Assembly (NCBI GenBank): GCA_035501615.1 | Contig: DATJVY010000033.1 | Span: forward strand, 1-57,087 | Direction: 5' to 3' | Length of the DNA: 57,087 bases | DNA from: RPRB01 sp035501615 | Lineage (GTDB): Bacteria; Myxococcota; Myxococcia; Myxococcales; Myxococcaceae | Part shown: positions 42,431 through 51,639 of the stretch, piece after piece | How positions within the stretch are numbered: position 1 is the stretch's first letter | Layout: every line of letters starts with the position of its first letter | Program-made: the position numbers and the translations under genes | Notes under the pieces: generated by a model | What the model saw: the letters and a program-made list of their open reading frames with translations, nothing else | Database searches by the model: none | Told to the model about the DNA's origin: nothing

Positions 42431-44047
42431 ATGACCCGCGCCCTCGCCCTCGCCCTCACCGTCCTGGCCGCACCTGCGCTCGCCAAGCCCCCGCGGCTGA
42501 CGCTCTTCATCGTCGTCGACGCGCTCGGGACCGACCTGCTCCTCCGCAGCCGGCCGCAGCTCCACGCGGGGCTCGCCCAGCTCATCGACCGCGGAGCCTT
42601 CTACCCCGACGTCCACTACGAGCAGGGACAGGTGGCCACCGCACCCGGCCACTCGGTCCTCGCCACCGGCGCCTACCCGTGGCGCACGGGCGTGGTGGGC
42701 AACCGGATGATGAACCGGAGCACCGGCAAGGACGAGCCGGTGTTCTGGGATCCTGCCCATCCGGCGCTGGACGCCCCGCCGGGCGTGGAGGACGTCTCGC
42801 CCGAGGCGCTCCTCGCCGAGACCCTGTCCGATCACCTGAGGCTCTTCACCGGCGGGCGGGGCAAGGCCATCGCCCTCTCCGGCAAGGCCCGCGCCGCCAT
42901 CTGCCTCGCCGGCCACCTGGGTCAGGCCTTCTGGTTCAACGAGCAGGTGGGGAAGCTCGTCACCGGCACGGCCTACACGAAGGAGCTGCCGTCCTGGGTG
43001 CGGATCCTCAACGATCGCCGCCTCCCCGACGCGGCCTTCTCCACCGAGTGGACGCTTGCCCTGCCCAGCAAGGAGTACCTGGGAGAGGACGATCGCCCGT
43101 TCGAAGTGCCGTCCTTCGGGCTGCGGCGGGTCTTTCCCCATCCGCTCAACGGCGGCGCTCCGAGCCCCGGCCCGCCGTCCTACGCGGCATTCGCAAGCTC
43201 ACCAGCGGCCAACGACCTCCTGGTGCAGGCGGCGAAGGCGGCCATCCTGGCCGAGAACCTGGGCAAGGACGACGTGCCCGACATCCTCTCGATCAGCTTC
43301 AGCGCGACCGACCTCATCTACCACCAGTTCGGGCCGTACTCCTGGGAGATGCAGGACGCGCTGGTGCGCCTCGACCGGCAGATCGGCGAGCTGCTCGCCG
43401 CGGCCGAGAAGGCGGCCGGCGGACGGCAGAACCTCCTGGTGGTGCTCTCCGCGGACCACGGCGGCGCCGCCCTTCCCGAGGAGTGGATCGCCGCGGGCGT
43501 GAACGCCGTCCGGGTGAAGCCGTCGGTGCTCCGCCAGGGGCTCGCCCAGGAGCTGCAGGGCCGCTTCGGCGCGCCGCTGCTGATGGGCATCGTGGACCGG
43601 GACGTGTTCCTCAATGCCAGGGCCATCGCCGACAAGAAGCTGGACCCGGCGGTGGTGCGCCGGGCCGCGGCGGACTGGCTCGCCCGCCAGCCGGGCATCG
43701 CCCTCGCGGTGACCGCGGACGAGCTCGACTCGGGTCAGGAGCTGGGCGGCTTCGGCCCCGCGCTCCGCAGGAACCACTACCCCGGCCGGAGCGGCGAGGT
43801 CACCTTCGTGCTGCGCCCCTTCGCCGTGCTGATGGAGGGCGACACCGGAACCACCCACGGCGAGCCCTACGCCTACGACAACCAGATCCCGCTCGTCCTC
43901 TACGGCAAGAACGTGAGGCCCGGCCTCTACCGGATGCAGGTGCACGCGAGCGACGTCGCGCCCACCGCGGCGATGCAGATGGAGATGGGCGCCCCGGCCT
44001 CGGCCGAGGGCGAGCCGCGCGTCGAGTCCGCCGTCCAGGGCCGCTGA
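42431..44047 (+). CDS. Alkaline phosphatase-superfamily enzyme (PafA/NPP-like)
   Basis: A 538-residue exported phosphatase/phosphodiesterase. Signal peptide MTRALALALTVLAAPALA. Metal and nucleophile motifs: FIVVDALG (Asp30), ATAPGHSVLATG (nucleophile Thr70, as in PafA), SFSATDLIYHQFGP, VVLSADHGGA and THGEPYAYDNQIP. The fold matches the phosphate-irrepressible PafA branch rather than classical PhoA (Thr not Ser). Likely releases phosphate from monoesters in the periplasm. It ends 2 bp from the convergent nadC gene. Confidence 0.9.
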   Translation: MTRALALALTVLAAPALAKPPRLTLFIVVDALGTDLLLRSRPQLHAGLAQLIDRGAFYPDVHYEQGQVATAPGHSVLATGAYPWRTGVVGNRMMNRSTGKDEPVFWDPAHPALDAPPGVEDVSPEALLAETLSDHLRLFTGGRGKAIALSGKARAAICLAGHLGQAFWFNEQVGKLVTGTAYTKELPSWVRILNDRRLPDAAFSTEWTLALPSKEYLGEDDRPFEVPSFGLRRVFPHPLNGGAPSPGPPSYAAFASSPAANDLLVQAAKAAILAENLGKDDVPDILSISFSATDLIYHQFGPYSWEMQDALVRLDRQIGELLAAAEKAAGGRQNLLVVLSADHGGAALPEEWIAAGVNAVRVKPSVLRQGLAQELQGRFGAPLLMGIVDRDVFLNARAIADKKLDPAVVRRAAADWLARQPGIALAVTADELDSGQELGGFGPALRRNHYPGRSGEVTFVLRPFAVLMEGDTGTTHGEPYAYDNQIPLVLYGKNVRPGLYRMQVHASDVAPTAAMQMEMGAPASAEGEPRVESAVQGR

Positions 44048-44049
44048 GC

Positions 44050-44886
44050 TCAGCGCTCGACGATCTCCAGCGACAGGTCCATCGCCCGGGCCGAGTGGGT
44101 GAGCGCGCCCATCGACACGAAGTCCACGCCCAGCTGCGCCAGCCGTGGAAGCCGCTCGAGCGTCACGTTCCCCGACACCTCGAGCCGCACCTTCCCCGCC
44201 GCCAGACGGACCGCCTCGGCCACCGTCGCGTCATCCATGTTGTCGAGCAGGACGACGTCCGCCCCGCCGGCGATGGCCTCGGGGAGCTGCTCCAGCCGGG
44301 TGATCTCGATCTCGATCTTCACCAGCTGCGGCGCGTGAGCCCGGGCCCGACGGAGCGCCTCGCGCACGTCGCCGCCCACCGCGGCCAGGTGGTTGTCCTT
44401 GATGAGCACGCCGTCGAACAGCCCGAAGCGGTGGTTCGACGCGCCGCCGGCCCGCACCGCCTCCTTCGAGAGTCCCCGCATCCCGGGGCTGGTCTTCCGC
44501 GTATCGAGGATGCGGAGCGTCGACCCCCGCACCGCGTCCGCCGCCTGCGCGGCGAGCGTGGCGATGCCGCAGGTGCGCTGCAGGATGTTCAGCGCGGTCC
44601 GCTCGCCCACGAGGAGCGTGCGGAGCGAGGCCGACACCTCGCCGACGATCGCCCGGCCACCGATGCGCGCTCCGTCCGGATCGCGGAACCGTACCTCCAC
44701 GGTTGGCTCGAGCCGGGTGAAGACCCGCGCGAAGGCGCGCGTGCCGGCGAGCACCAGCGGCTCCTTCGCCCAGACCTCGGCCCGACCCCGTGCCCCCTCG
44801 GGGACGAGCGCCTGCGTGGTGACGTCGCCGGCCGCCCCCAGGTCCTCCTCCAGCGCCAGATCGATCAGTCGGTCGACGAAGTCCAT
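44050..44886 (-). CDS. nadC: Nicotinate-nucleotide pyrophosphorylase (quinolinate phosphoribosyltransferase)
   Basis: Last step of de novo nicotinate mononucleotide synthesis from quinolinate and PRPP. The 278 residues contain the characteristic DVTTQALVPEGARGRAEVWA, ALNILQRTCGIATLA, DTRKTSPGMRGLSKEAV, GGASNHRFGLFDGVLIKDNH and SGNVTLERLPRLAQLGVDF blocks. No nadA or nadB is adjacent. It lies 38 bp downstream of the histone-like gene. Confidence 0.96.
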   Translation of the reverse strand: MDFVDRLIDLALEEDLGAAGDVTTQALVPEGARGRAEVWAKEPLVLAGTRAFARVFTRLEPTVEVRFRDPDGARIGGRAIVGEVSASLRTLLVGERTALNILQRTCGIATLAAQAADAVRGSTLRILDTRKTSPGMRGLSKEAVRAGGASNHRFGLFDGVLIKDNHLAAVGGDVREALRRARAHAPQLVKIEIEITRLEQLPEAIAGGADVVLLDNMDDATVAEAVRLAAGKVRLEVSGNVTLERLPRLAQLGVDFVSMGALTHSARAMDLSLEIVER

Positions 44887-44924
44887 GGGCTGGAGGAGCG
44901 GAACGCCGGACGGCCCGGGTGTGG

Positions 44925-45338
44925 CTAGCGCCGGGACCGACGGGCGGCGCGCCGTGCCTTCCGCACGCCCCTGCGGGCCGTGCGCCGGGCCTTGCCTCCT
45001 GCCCGGCGAGCCGTGCGTCGCGTCTTGCGCGCGGTCTTCCGTGCCGCGCGGCGACCCTTGCGAGCGGTCTTGCGAGCGGTCTTGCGTGCGGCGCGACGAC
45101 CCTTGCGGGCGGCCTTGCGCTTTGGCGCCTTCTTCTTGGCGGCCTTCCGCTTGGGTGCGGCGCGACGGGGACGCGGAGCGGCGGGAGGCTCGGCCGGGGC
45201 GGCCGGCTCGCCGCCACCCATGCCCATTCCGAAGCCGCTGCTCTCCGGCGGCGGAGAGGACTCGCCGCCGCCCATGCCTCCGCCCATCCCCCCCATCCCG
45301 TTCGACTCGATCTCTTCCGGGGTTCTCTCCTCGGACAT
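44925..45338 (-). CDS. Histone H1-like, Lys/Arg/Ala-rich nucleoid protein
   Basis: A 137-residue two-part protein. Residues about 1-55 are acidic and rich in Gly, Met and Pro (GMGGMGGGMGGGESSPPP). Residues about 56-137 are almost entirely Ala, Lys and Arg with short repeats such as RKTARKTARKGRRAARK, like the tail of histone H1 and the bacterial Hc/AlgP-type proteins. The basic tail would bind DNA non-specifically. It starts 13 bp after the valS stop, so it is probably co-transcribed with valS. The repetitive coding DNA is a likely site of slippage. Confidence 0.85.
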   Translation of the reverse strand: MSEERTPEEIESNGMGGMGGGMGGGESSPPPESSGFGMGMGGGEPAAPAEPPAAPRPRRAAPKRKAAKKKAPKRKAARKGRRAARKTARKTARKGRRAARKTARKTRRTARRAGGKARRTARRGVRKARRAARRSRR

Positions 45339-45351
45339 CGTTCCCTCCAGG

Positions 45352-48108
45352 TCAGATCCGACTGAGGTTGTCCAACAGCTTGGCTCTGCGAGCCTCGAGC
45401 TCGGTCACCCGCGCCCGATCCTTTTCCACCACGTCGGCCGGAGCCCGCGCGACGAAGCTCGGATTGTCCAGCTTTCGCCTCAAGGCTGCCAGATCAGACT
45501 CGACGCGGGCGATCTCTTTCCGCAGACGCGCACGTTCCTCGTCGAGATCCAACAGCCCTGCCAGCGGAACGTAGACCGACACCCCCTGTCCCACCCATGA
45601 CGCCGACGACGGCGGCGGGGTCCCCACCGGCTGCACCCTCAGCTCCGACAGTCCGGCCAGCGGCTCCACGGTCCCCCGCCAGCGCAGCAGCCGCTCCCGG
45701 AGCACCGCGTCGTCGCTCTGCACCACCGCCAGAATCCTCTGGAGTGGCGGGAGGTTACTCTCGCCCCGGACGTTCCGGATTCCCTCGATGACCGCGATGA
45801 CCGGGGCAATCTCCGCCTCTGCGGCCGGATCCTCGGCGCCAGCCTCGGGGTACGCCGCGAGCATCAGGAATGCGTCTTCGGGGACGCCGGGGAGCCGGTG
45901 CCAGATCTCCTCGGTGATGAATGGGATGAAAGGGTGGAGCAGCCGCAGCACGCGATCCAGCACCTGGATGAGCACCGCCCGGGTGGTGTCCGCGCGCTCG
46001 GCATCGTTTCCCTGGAGCGCCGGCTTGGCGAGCTCGATGTACCAGTCGCAGAACGAGTGCCAGGTGAACTGGTACACGGCGGAGGAGGCCTCGGCAAACT
46101 CGTAGCGACCGAGCGCGTCGTTCACCTCGCGTGTCACCCGCTCGGTGCGCGAGAGGATCCACCGGTCGGCCAGCGTCAGCGCCCGCTCGCGCAAGGGCGG
46201 CCCCCCGGGACGGAAGTCCCCCAGCCGGAGCAGCAGGAAGCGCGAGGCATTCCACAGCTTGTTGGTGAAGGCCTTGTAGCCGTTGACCCGATCGAGCGAG
46301 AGCTTGATGTCTCGGCCCTGCGCCGCCAGCGCCGCGAGTGTGTAACGCAGTGCGTCGGCCCCGAAGGCAGGCATCCCCTGCGGGAACTTGTTGCGCAGCG
46401 CCGGAGGAAGGTCGGCGGCCTTGGCCCCGTGGATGACGTCGAGCGGGTCGACGACGTTCCCCTTCACCTTCGACATCTTCTCGCCCTTCTCGTCGCGCAC
46501 CATCGCGTGCAGGTACACGGTCCGGAAGGGCACCTCGCCCATGAAGTGGAGGCCCATCATCATCATCCGGGCCACCCAGAAGAAGAGGATGTCGTGTCCG
46601 GTCTCGAGCACCGAGGTCGGGTAGAAGGTCTTCAGCTCCGGCGTCCGGTCGGGCCAGCCGAGGGTGCTGAACGGCCAGAGCCCCGAGCTGAACCAGGTGT
46701 CGAGCACGTCCGGGTCCTGCGTCAGCGCCGAGCCGCCGCACGCCGGACACGCCGGGGGCCGGCTGCGGGCCACGATGGGCGTCGCCCGCTCGAGGTCGAG
46801 CGCGCCCGAAGGGGTGCGCGGCGTGCATGCGTCGCAGTACCAGGCGGGAATCTGGTGCCCCCACCACAGCTGCCGGCTCACGCACCAGTCCTGGATGTTC
46901 CGCATCCAGTGGAAGTAGGTCGCCTTCCACGACTCGGGGACGATTGTGGTCCGCCCCTGCTCCACCGCTTCGATCGCCGGCCGGGCCAGCGGCTCGATCC
47001 GCACGAACCACTGGGGCGACAGCCGCGGCTCGACGATGGTTCCGCTCCGCTGGCAGAGACCGATGCTGAGGGTGTGCGGCTTCTCGGAGACCAGCAGCCC
47101 GCGGGCCTCGAGGTCGGCGAGCACGCGCGTCCGGGCCTCGAACCGGTCCAGCCCCGCGTAGGGGCCGGCGGCCCCGTTGGTGCGGGCCGCCTCGTCGAGG
47201 ATGGAGATCATCTGCAGCTTGTGCCGCAGCCCGGTCTGGTAGTCGTTGAAGTCGTGTGCCGGGGTGACCTTGACGACGCCGGTGCCGAACTCCGGATCGA
47301 CCAGCGTCGCATCGGCGATGACCGGGATCTCCCGGTCCAGCAGCGGGAGAACGACCGTCTTGCCGACGAGGTCACGGTAGCGCGGGTCGTCGGGATGCAC
47401 CGCGACCGCGGTATCGCCGAGCATCGTCTCCGGCCGGGTGGTGGCGACGGTGAGGAACCGGTCCTGTCCCTTCACCGGGTAGCGGATTTCCCAGATCGAG
47501 CCCTGGCGCTCCTCGTGCTCCACCTCGAGGTCACTCAGCGCCGTGCGGCAGTCCGGGCACCAGTTGATGAGGCGGTTGGCCTTGTAGAGCAGCCCCTCCT
47601 CGTAGAGGCGGACGAACACCTCCAGCACGGCGCGGGAGCTCCCCTCGTCCATCGTGAAGCGCGAGCGGCTCCAGTCGAGGCTCGCCCCGAGGTGCTCGTG
47701 CTGCTCCTGGATGCGGGCGCCGTAGCGCTCCTTCCAGGCCCAGATCCGGCGGACGAACTCCTCCCGCCCCAGGTCGTGGCGTGACGTGCGCTCGGTGCGC
47801 TTCAGCTCCCGCTCCACCACCATCTGGGTGGCGATGCCGGCGTGGTCTACCCCGGGCTGCCAGAGGGTGTTGAAGCCCCGCATCCGGTGCCAGCGCACCA
47901 GGATGTCCTCCAGCGTGGCGGTCAGGGCATGCCCGATGTGGAGCGAGCCGGTGACGTTCGGCGGCGGGAGGATGATGCAGTAAGGAGGCCGGGAGGAGGT
48001 GCCCTCGGCCCGGAAGCACCCCGCCTCTTCCCAGCGCCGGTACCAACGCGCCTCCACCTCCGCAGGCTCGTAGGCCTTCGGGAGTCCCTCCTGATCGTCG
48101 TCCGACAT
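45352..48108 (-). CDS. valS: Valyl-tRNA synthetase
   Basis: A class I aminoacyl-tRNA synthetase of 918 residues. It has the HIGH motif in PPPNVTGSLHIGHALTATLE (about residue 50), the KMSKS motif as EKMSKVKGNVVDPLD (about 540), an editing domain with TTRPETMLGDTAVAVHPDD, ADxxLVDPEFGTGVVKVTPA-like blocks, and a C-terminal coiled coil (LDLDEERARLRKEIARVESD). Length and domain order are normal. It is followed by the histone-like gene. Confidence 0.97.
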   Translation of the reverse strand: MSDDDQEGLPKAYEPAEVEARWYRRWEEAGCFRAEGTSSRPPYCIILPPPNVTGSLHIGHALTATLEDILVRWHRMRGFNTLWQPGVDHAGIATQMVVERELKRTERTSRHDLGREEFVRRIWAWKERYGARIQEQHEHLGASLDWSRSRFTMDEGSSRAVLEVFVRLYEEGLLYKANRLINWCPDCRTALSDLEVEHEERQGSIWEIRYPVKGQDRFLTVATTRPETMLGDTAVAVHPDDPRYRDLVGKTVVLPLLDREIPVIADATLVDPEFGTGVVKVTPAHDFNDYQTGLRHKLQMISILDEAARTNGAAGPYAGLDRFEARTRVLADLEARGLLVSEKPHTLSIGLCQRSGTIVEPRLSPQWFVRIEPLARPAIEAVEQGRTTIVPESWKATYFHWMRNIQDWCVSRQLWWGHQIPAWYCDACTPRTPSGALDLERATPIVARSRPPACPACGGSALTQDPDVLDTWFSSGLWPFSTLGWPDRTPELKTFYPTSVLETGHDILFFWVARMMMMGLHFMGEVPFRTVYLHAMVRDEKGEKMSKVKGNVVDPLDVIHGAKAADLPPALRNKFPQGMPAFGADALRYTLAALAAQGRDIKLSLDRVNGYKAFTNKLWNASRFLLLRLGDFRPGGPPLRERALTLADRWILSRTERVTREVNDALGRYEFAEASSAVYQFTWHSFCDWYIELAKPALQGNDAERADTTRAVLIQVLDRVLRLLHPFIPFITEEIWHRLPGVPEDAFLMLAAYPEAGAEDPAAEAEIAPVIAVIEGIRNVRGESNLPPLQRILAVVQSDDAVLRERLLRWRGTVEPLAGLSELRVQPVGTPPPSSASWVGQGVSVYVPLAGLLDLDEERARLRKEIARVESDLAALRRKLDNPSFVARAPADVVEKDRARVTELEARRAKLLDNLSRI

Positions 48109-48126
48109 ACCCGTGTGAGGGGGTAT

Positions 48127-49299
48127 CTAGCCCTTTCCCTCCCGCTCGCGCATCGTCCGCTCGGCGATTTCTCGCACGATGGTCTCCGCGAGCTGGGGAA
48201 CCACTTCCCAGGCAATCTTCTCGATGACCTCACGCGAGGCCTTTCCCAGAGCCTCGCGGAGCTGGGCCTCGCCGCCGTCGCCTCCCGCTGCCGCGGCGGG
48301 TTCCGTCCCGAGGTCGAGCGACATCTCCTCGACGGCGGCCGGCGGGGCGATCTGCTGCTCCACCTGGTAGCCCCGGACCGGGGTGGCGGCCGGGGCGGAG
48401 AGTCCGTACGGGTCCCGGCCACGGGCGGCGGCCGGCGGCGCGGCCGGAACCGGAGGCAGCGGGGCGGCGCCGGGCGCGCGGGGGAATCCGCCGGGGGTCA
48501 TCGGGGCCGCGGGCCGGCCGAAGCCGGACTGCGTCCCGAGCGGCATGCCCGGCCGCGACACCCCTGGCACCGTGCCACCGGTCAGCGGCTGCGGCGGGCG
48601 CGGCAACCCTCCGATCGCGGTCCCCGGCGGCCGGCCCATCGGCACGCCCGGCTGGGTGATCGGGCGGGCGGCGGGTTGCGCCGCGGCACGGGGGGCGGCG
48701 GCCATCGGGCCCGCAGGCCGTGGGATTCCCGCTGGCCCCGGCATCGGCTGGGGAACGCCAGCGGTGGGGACGGTGCGGGGTGGGTTCGTCGGCGTGAAGG
48801 CACCGGTCGGCGCCGGACGGGGCGCGCCGGAGGCCATCGGCTGGCTGGGGCGCGGGACCGCGGGCTGCGCCGGCGCGGCGGAGGGAACGGTGACCGACGG
48901 CGCCCGCGCCGGCATCATCGGCTGGACGGCCGGCAGCCCGAGCAGCGCGCGGACCCGGTCCAGGAGAGCCTGGCTCTCGAAGGGCTTGGTGATGTGGGCG
49001 TCGGCACGCGCCCCCCGGGCACGCGCCTCGTCGAACGGCTCGAAGTTCCCTGCCAGGAGGAGCACCGGGATGGAGGCGGTCGCGGGATCGCCCTTGAGCG
49101 TCTCGCAGACCTCGTACCCGCTGCGGCCGGGCATCAGCACGTCGGCGATGACCAGGTCCGGGCGCATCTCCCGCGCGCGGGCAATGGCGTCGATGCCGTT
49201 GTCCACCGCGGTGATCTGGAAATCCTCGAGCGCGAGCACCATCCCGATGACCTTGCGGATGGTGAGCGAGTCGTCGGCGACGAGCAGGGTCTTCGGCAT
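48127..49299 (-). CDS. Response regulator with Pro-rich linker and conserved C-terminal tail (RomR-like architecture)
   Basis: A 390-residue protein. Receiver domain (1-125): acidic pair Asp9-Asp10 in LLVADDSLTIRKV, phospho-acceptor Asp53 in VIADVLMPGRSG and Lys in HITKPFES. Residues about 126-325 are a disordered Pro/Gly/Ala-rich linker. The last about 45 residues form a helix, LREALGKASREVIEKIAWEV and VPQLAETIVREIAERTMRE, of a kind also found at the end of polar proteins such as PopZ. The layout receiver, Pro-rich linker and charged tail is that of the M. xanthus polarity regulator RomR, but orthology is not shown. It lies 18 bp upstream of valS and 9 bp after the CheW-type gene. Confidence 0.88.
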   Translation of the reverse strand: MPKTLLVADDSLTIRKVIGMVLALEDFQITAVDNGIDAIARAREMRPDLVIADVLMPGRSGYEVCETLKGDPATASIPVLLLAGNFEPFDEARARGARADAHITKPFESQALLDRVRALLGLPAVQPMMPARAPSVTVPSAAPAQPAVPRPSQPMASGAPRPAPTGAFTPTNPPRTVPTAGVPQPMPGPAGIPRPAGPMAAAPRAAAQPAARPITQPGVPMGRPPGTAIGGLPRPPQPLTGGTVPGVSRPGMPLGTQSGFGRPAAPMTPGGFPRAPGAAPLPPVPAAPPAAARGRDPYGLSAPAATPVRGYQVEQQIAPPAAVEEMSLDLGTEPAAAAGGDGGEAQLREALGKASREVIEKIAWEVVPQLAETIVREIAERTMREREGKG

Positions 49300-49308
49300 G
49301 TCGGGGCC

Positions 49309-50169
49309 TCAGGCATCTGAGGGGCCGCGCCGCGGCCCTGTCAAGTTCGACGCTCCCAGGAGGCGCGTGACGTCGGGCGCGAGCGCGATGCGCCCGTCCG
49401 GGGTCCGCCAGCGTCCGGCCTCGTCTCCGGCCACCAGGCCGTGCTCGATGCCCAGCACCCGCGACGCGCAGAGCGCGACCTGGATGCCGGCGAGCTCGAG
49501 CAGCACCACGTGCGACTCGGTCTCGAGCGGCTGCCCGAGGAAGGCCGGTAGCGCGTACACCGGCCAGAGCGCCCCGGCATGGGCGAGCAGCCCGGCGATG
49601 ACCCCGCCCGGCACCGGGAAGGGACAGAAGGCGGCCAGCACCGGGGAGATCTGGAGGACGTGGGCCAGGAGCACCCCGAACAGCGTGCCCCCGGACTCGA
49701 AGAGCAGCGCCGGCCCAGGCGGGCCCTCGACCCAGGTGACGATGCGTGGCGGCGGCGGAGGCAGCATGCAGGTCTGCCCCAGCGCCTCGGCGCGCAGCTC
49801 GAGGTAGAGCCGCCCCCGGTGCTGGAGCGCGCCCCGCACCAGCGTCCCGATGCGCTGGGCCAGGTCCCGGGTGAGCTCGAAGTGGGGAGCCGCGGCCACG
49901 TCCGCCACCTCCGCACCTTCGCGCACGCGCACCGCCAGCGTGGGACTGGTATCGATGAGCACCGCCAGGCCCGGCCGGCGCTCGGGCGCGCCCCCCATCA
50001 GCACCGAGAGATCCTCGAGCGGGAACACTCCCCGCACCGTGGCGCGTTCCGCCTCGGGGTCGGGTGGGGTCACCTCGAGGACCCGCGAGGCCTCCAGCGC
50101 GTAGTGGGCAGGCCCGGCCTCGAAGAGGAGGGCGAGCCTGCGACCTCCGTCGTGGGTGTGGGCGACCAT
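49309..50169 (-). CDS. Tandem CheW-like domain protein
   Basis: A 286-residue cytoplasmic protein with two degenerate CheW-type (SH3-like) domains: about 8-130 (LALLFEAGPAHYALEASRVL, VFPLEDLSVLMGG, LAVLIDTSPTLAVRV) and about 150-275 (ALLFESGGTLFGVLLAHVLQ, HVVLLELAGIQVALCASRVL). CheW couples receptors to CheA kinases; tandem forms act as adaptors. Divergent from the receiver-GGDEF gene by 68 bp and probably in one transcript with the RomR-like gene. There is no CheA or receptor nearby, so its partners lie elsewhere. Confidence 0.8.
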   Translation of the reverse strand: MVAHTHDGGRRLALLFEAGPAHYALEASRVLEVTPPDPEAERATVRGVFPLEDLSVLMGGAPERRPGLAVLIDTSPTLAVRVREGAEVADVAAAPHFELTRDLAQRIGTLVRGALQHRGRLYLELRAEALGQTCMLPPPPPRIVTWVEGPPGPALLFESGGTLFGVLLAHVLQISPVLAAFCPFPVPGGVIAGLLAHAGALWPVYALPAFLGQPLETESHVVLLELAGIQVALCASRVLGIEHGLVAGDEAGRWRTPDGRIALAPDVTRLLGASNLTGPRRGPSDA

Positions 50170-50237
50170 TGCCGGGCCGGGAGCGAGGCTATCCCGAGCC
50201 AGCGAGATCCTGTCATGCTCGGCGCGGCGGCGGCGCG

Positions 50238-51590
50238 ATGGCGACCATCCTTCTGGTGGACGACGAGAAGGTCGCCCGTACGGTGTACGGCGACTACCTG
50301 ACCCAGGCCGGTCACGGCGTGACCTGCGTGGCGTCGGTTGCAGAGGCCCGCGCCGAGCTGGCCCTCCACCCGGTGGACCTGGTGGTCACCGACCTCATCC
50401 TCCCCTCCAGCGACGGGATGGAGGTCCTCCAGCACACCCGCGAGCGCTACCCGGGGGTGGAGGTGGTGGTCATCACCGCCCTCGACAAGGTCGACCCGGC
50501 GGTGCGGGCGATCAAGAACGGCGCGGCCGAGTACCTGGTCAAGCCGGTGAAGCCCGAGGTGCTCAACCACGCGGTGAACCGGGCGCTGATGACCCGTGCG
50601 CTGCTGGCGGAGAACGCCGCCCTCAAGCGCCACCTCTCGCTGGTCGAGGCCGGCCAGCGGCTCCTCACCACGCTCGACCGCCCCCGGCTGGCGCAGGCCG
50701 CTTCCTCGGCGTTCCTCCAGCTCGCCCAGTGCGACGGGGTGCTGCTCTGGGCCCGGAGCGGCGACCGCGTTCGCCTGGAGGCCTCCGAGGGCGTCTCCGC
50801 CGAGGCGCTGCGGCATCTGGTGGTTCGCTACGACGCCGAGCTGCCCGACCTGCCCGCGCGTCCGTTCGAGGCCGCCTGGCCCGAGGGGCCCGGACGGGCG
50901 CTGGGCTTCCCGGTGGGCGAGACGTCCCGCCATCGGGGCTGGGCCCTGCTCCTCAGCCGGAACCCGGGGACGGAGATGGCGCGCGAGGCGGCCGAGTACC
51001 TGGCCCGGCACCTGGCCCTGGCCTGGGACCACGTGGAGCGCTTCACCCGCGTGGAGGACCTGGCGTACCTCGACGACCTCACTCGCCTCTACAACGCCAG
51101 GTACCTGGACGAGGCGCTGGAGCGGGAGCTTCAGTCGCGCGGCCCGTTCAGCCTGCTCTTCCTCGACCTCGACCACTTCAAGAGCGTGAACGACACCCAC
51201 GGGCACCTCGTGGGAAGCAAGCTCCTGGTCGAGGCCGCCCGGGTGGTGAAGTCCTGCACCCGCGACCAGGACGTCGTCGCCCGTTGGGGCGGCGACGAGT
51301 ACGTGGTGCTCCTCCGCGAGACGGACAGCGGCGGCGCGCTGAAGGTGGCCGAGCGCATCCGCCGAACGGTGGAGGCCCACGCCTTCCTCGCCCGCGAGGG
51401 CTATGGGCTGGGGGTCACCGTCTGCATCGGCGTCGCCAGCCATCCCGAGCACGGGGTGGACCGGCGCACCCTGCTCGACCTCGCCGACCGGGCGATGTAC
51501 CGCGGCAAGCGCACCTCGCGAAACGTCGTTTATGTCGCGGCGCCGAACTCCGAGGAGGTCGTCGGCCGCACACGGAGCGGGGCGGCCTGA
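50238..51590 (+). CDS. Response regulator diguanylate cyclase (REC-GAF-like-GGDEF)
   Basis: A 450-residue protein: receiver (1-120; Asp8-Asp9, phospho-acceptor Asp52 in VVTDLILPSSDG, Thr80, Lys102 in LVKPVKPE), a middle GAF-like region (about 135-275) and a C-terminal GGDEF domain (about 285-435). The active site is RWGGDEYVVLL, with the inhibitory RxxD site RDQD just before it, so cyclase activity with product feedback is predicted: it makes cyclic di-GMP from GTP when phosphorylated. The start is the ATG at 50238. It is followed 49 bp later by the SBP-kinase pair on the same strand. Confidence 0.95.
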   Translation: MATILLVDDEKVARTVYGDYLTQAGHGVTCVASVAEARAELALHPVDLVVTDLILPSSDGMEVLQHTRERYPGVEVVVITALDKVDPAVRAIKNGAAEYLVKPVKPEVLNHAVNRALMTRALLAENAALKRHLSLVEAGQRLLTTLDRPRLAQAASSAFLQLAQCDGVLLWARSGDRVRLEASEGVSAEALRHLVVRYDAELPDLPARPFEAAWPEGPGRALGFPVGETSRHRGWALLLSRNPGTEMAREAAEYLARHLALAWDHVERFTRVEDLAYLDDLTRLYNARYLDEALERELQSRGPFSLLFLDLDHFKSVNDTHGHLVGSKLLVEAARVVKSCTRDQDVVARWGGDEYVVLLRETDSGGALKVAERIRRTVEAHAFLAREGYGLGVTVCIGVASHPEHGVDRRTLLDLADRAMYRGKRTSRNVVYVAAPNSEEVVGRTRSGAA

Positions 51591-51639
51591 CAGAGCGGGC
51601 TTGTCGTCGGGTGGAGAGGCGCTCTAAGCAATTCTCTCC

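Noticed and set aside
44980..45600. Plus-strand frame opposite the histone-like gene and valS 3' end
   Set aside because: Arg/Ala-rich complement of the repeat region; no independent features.
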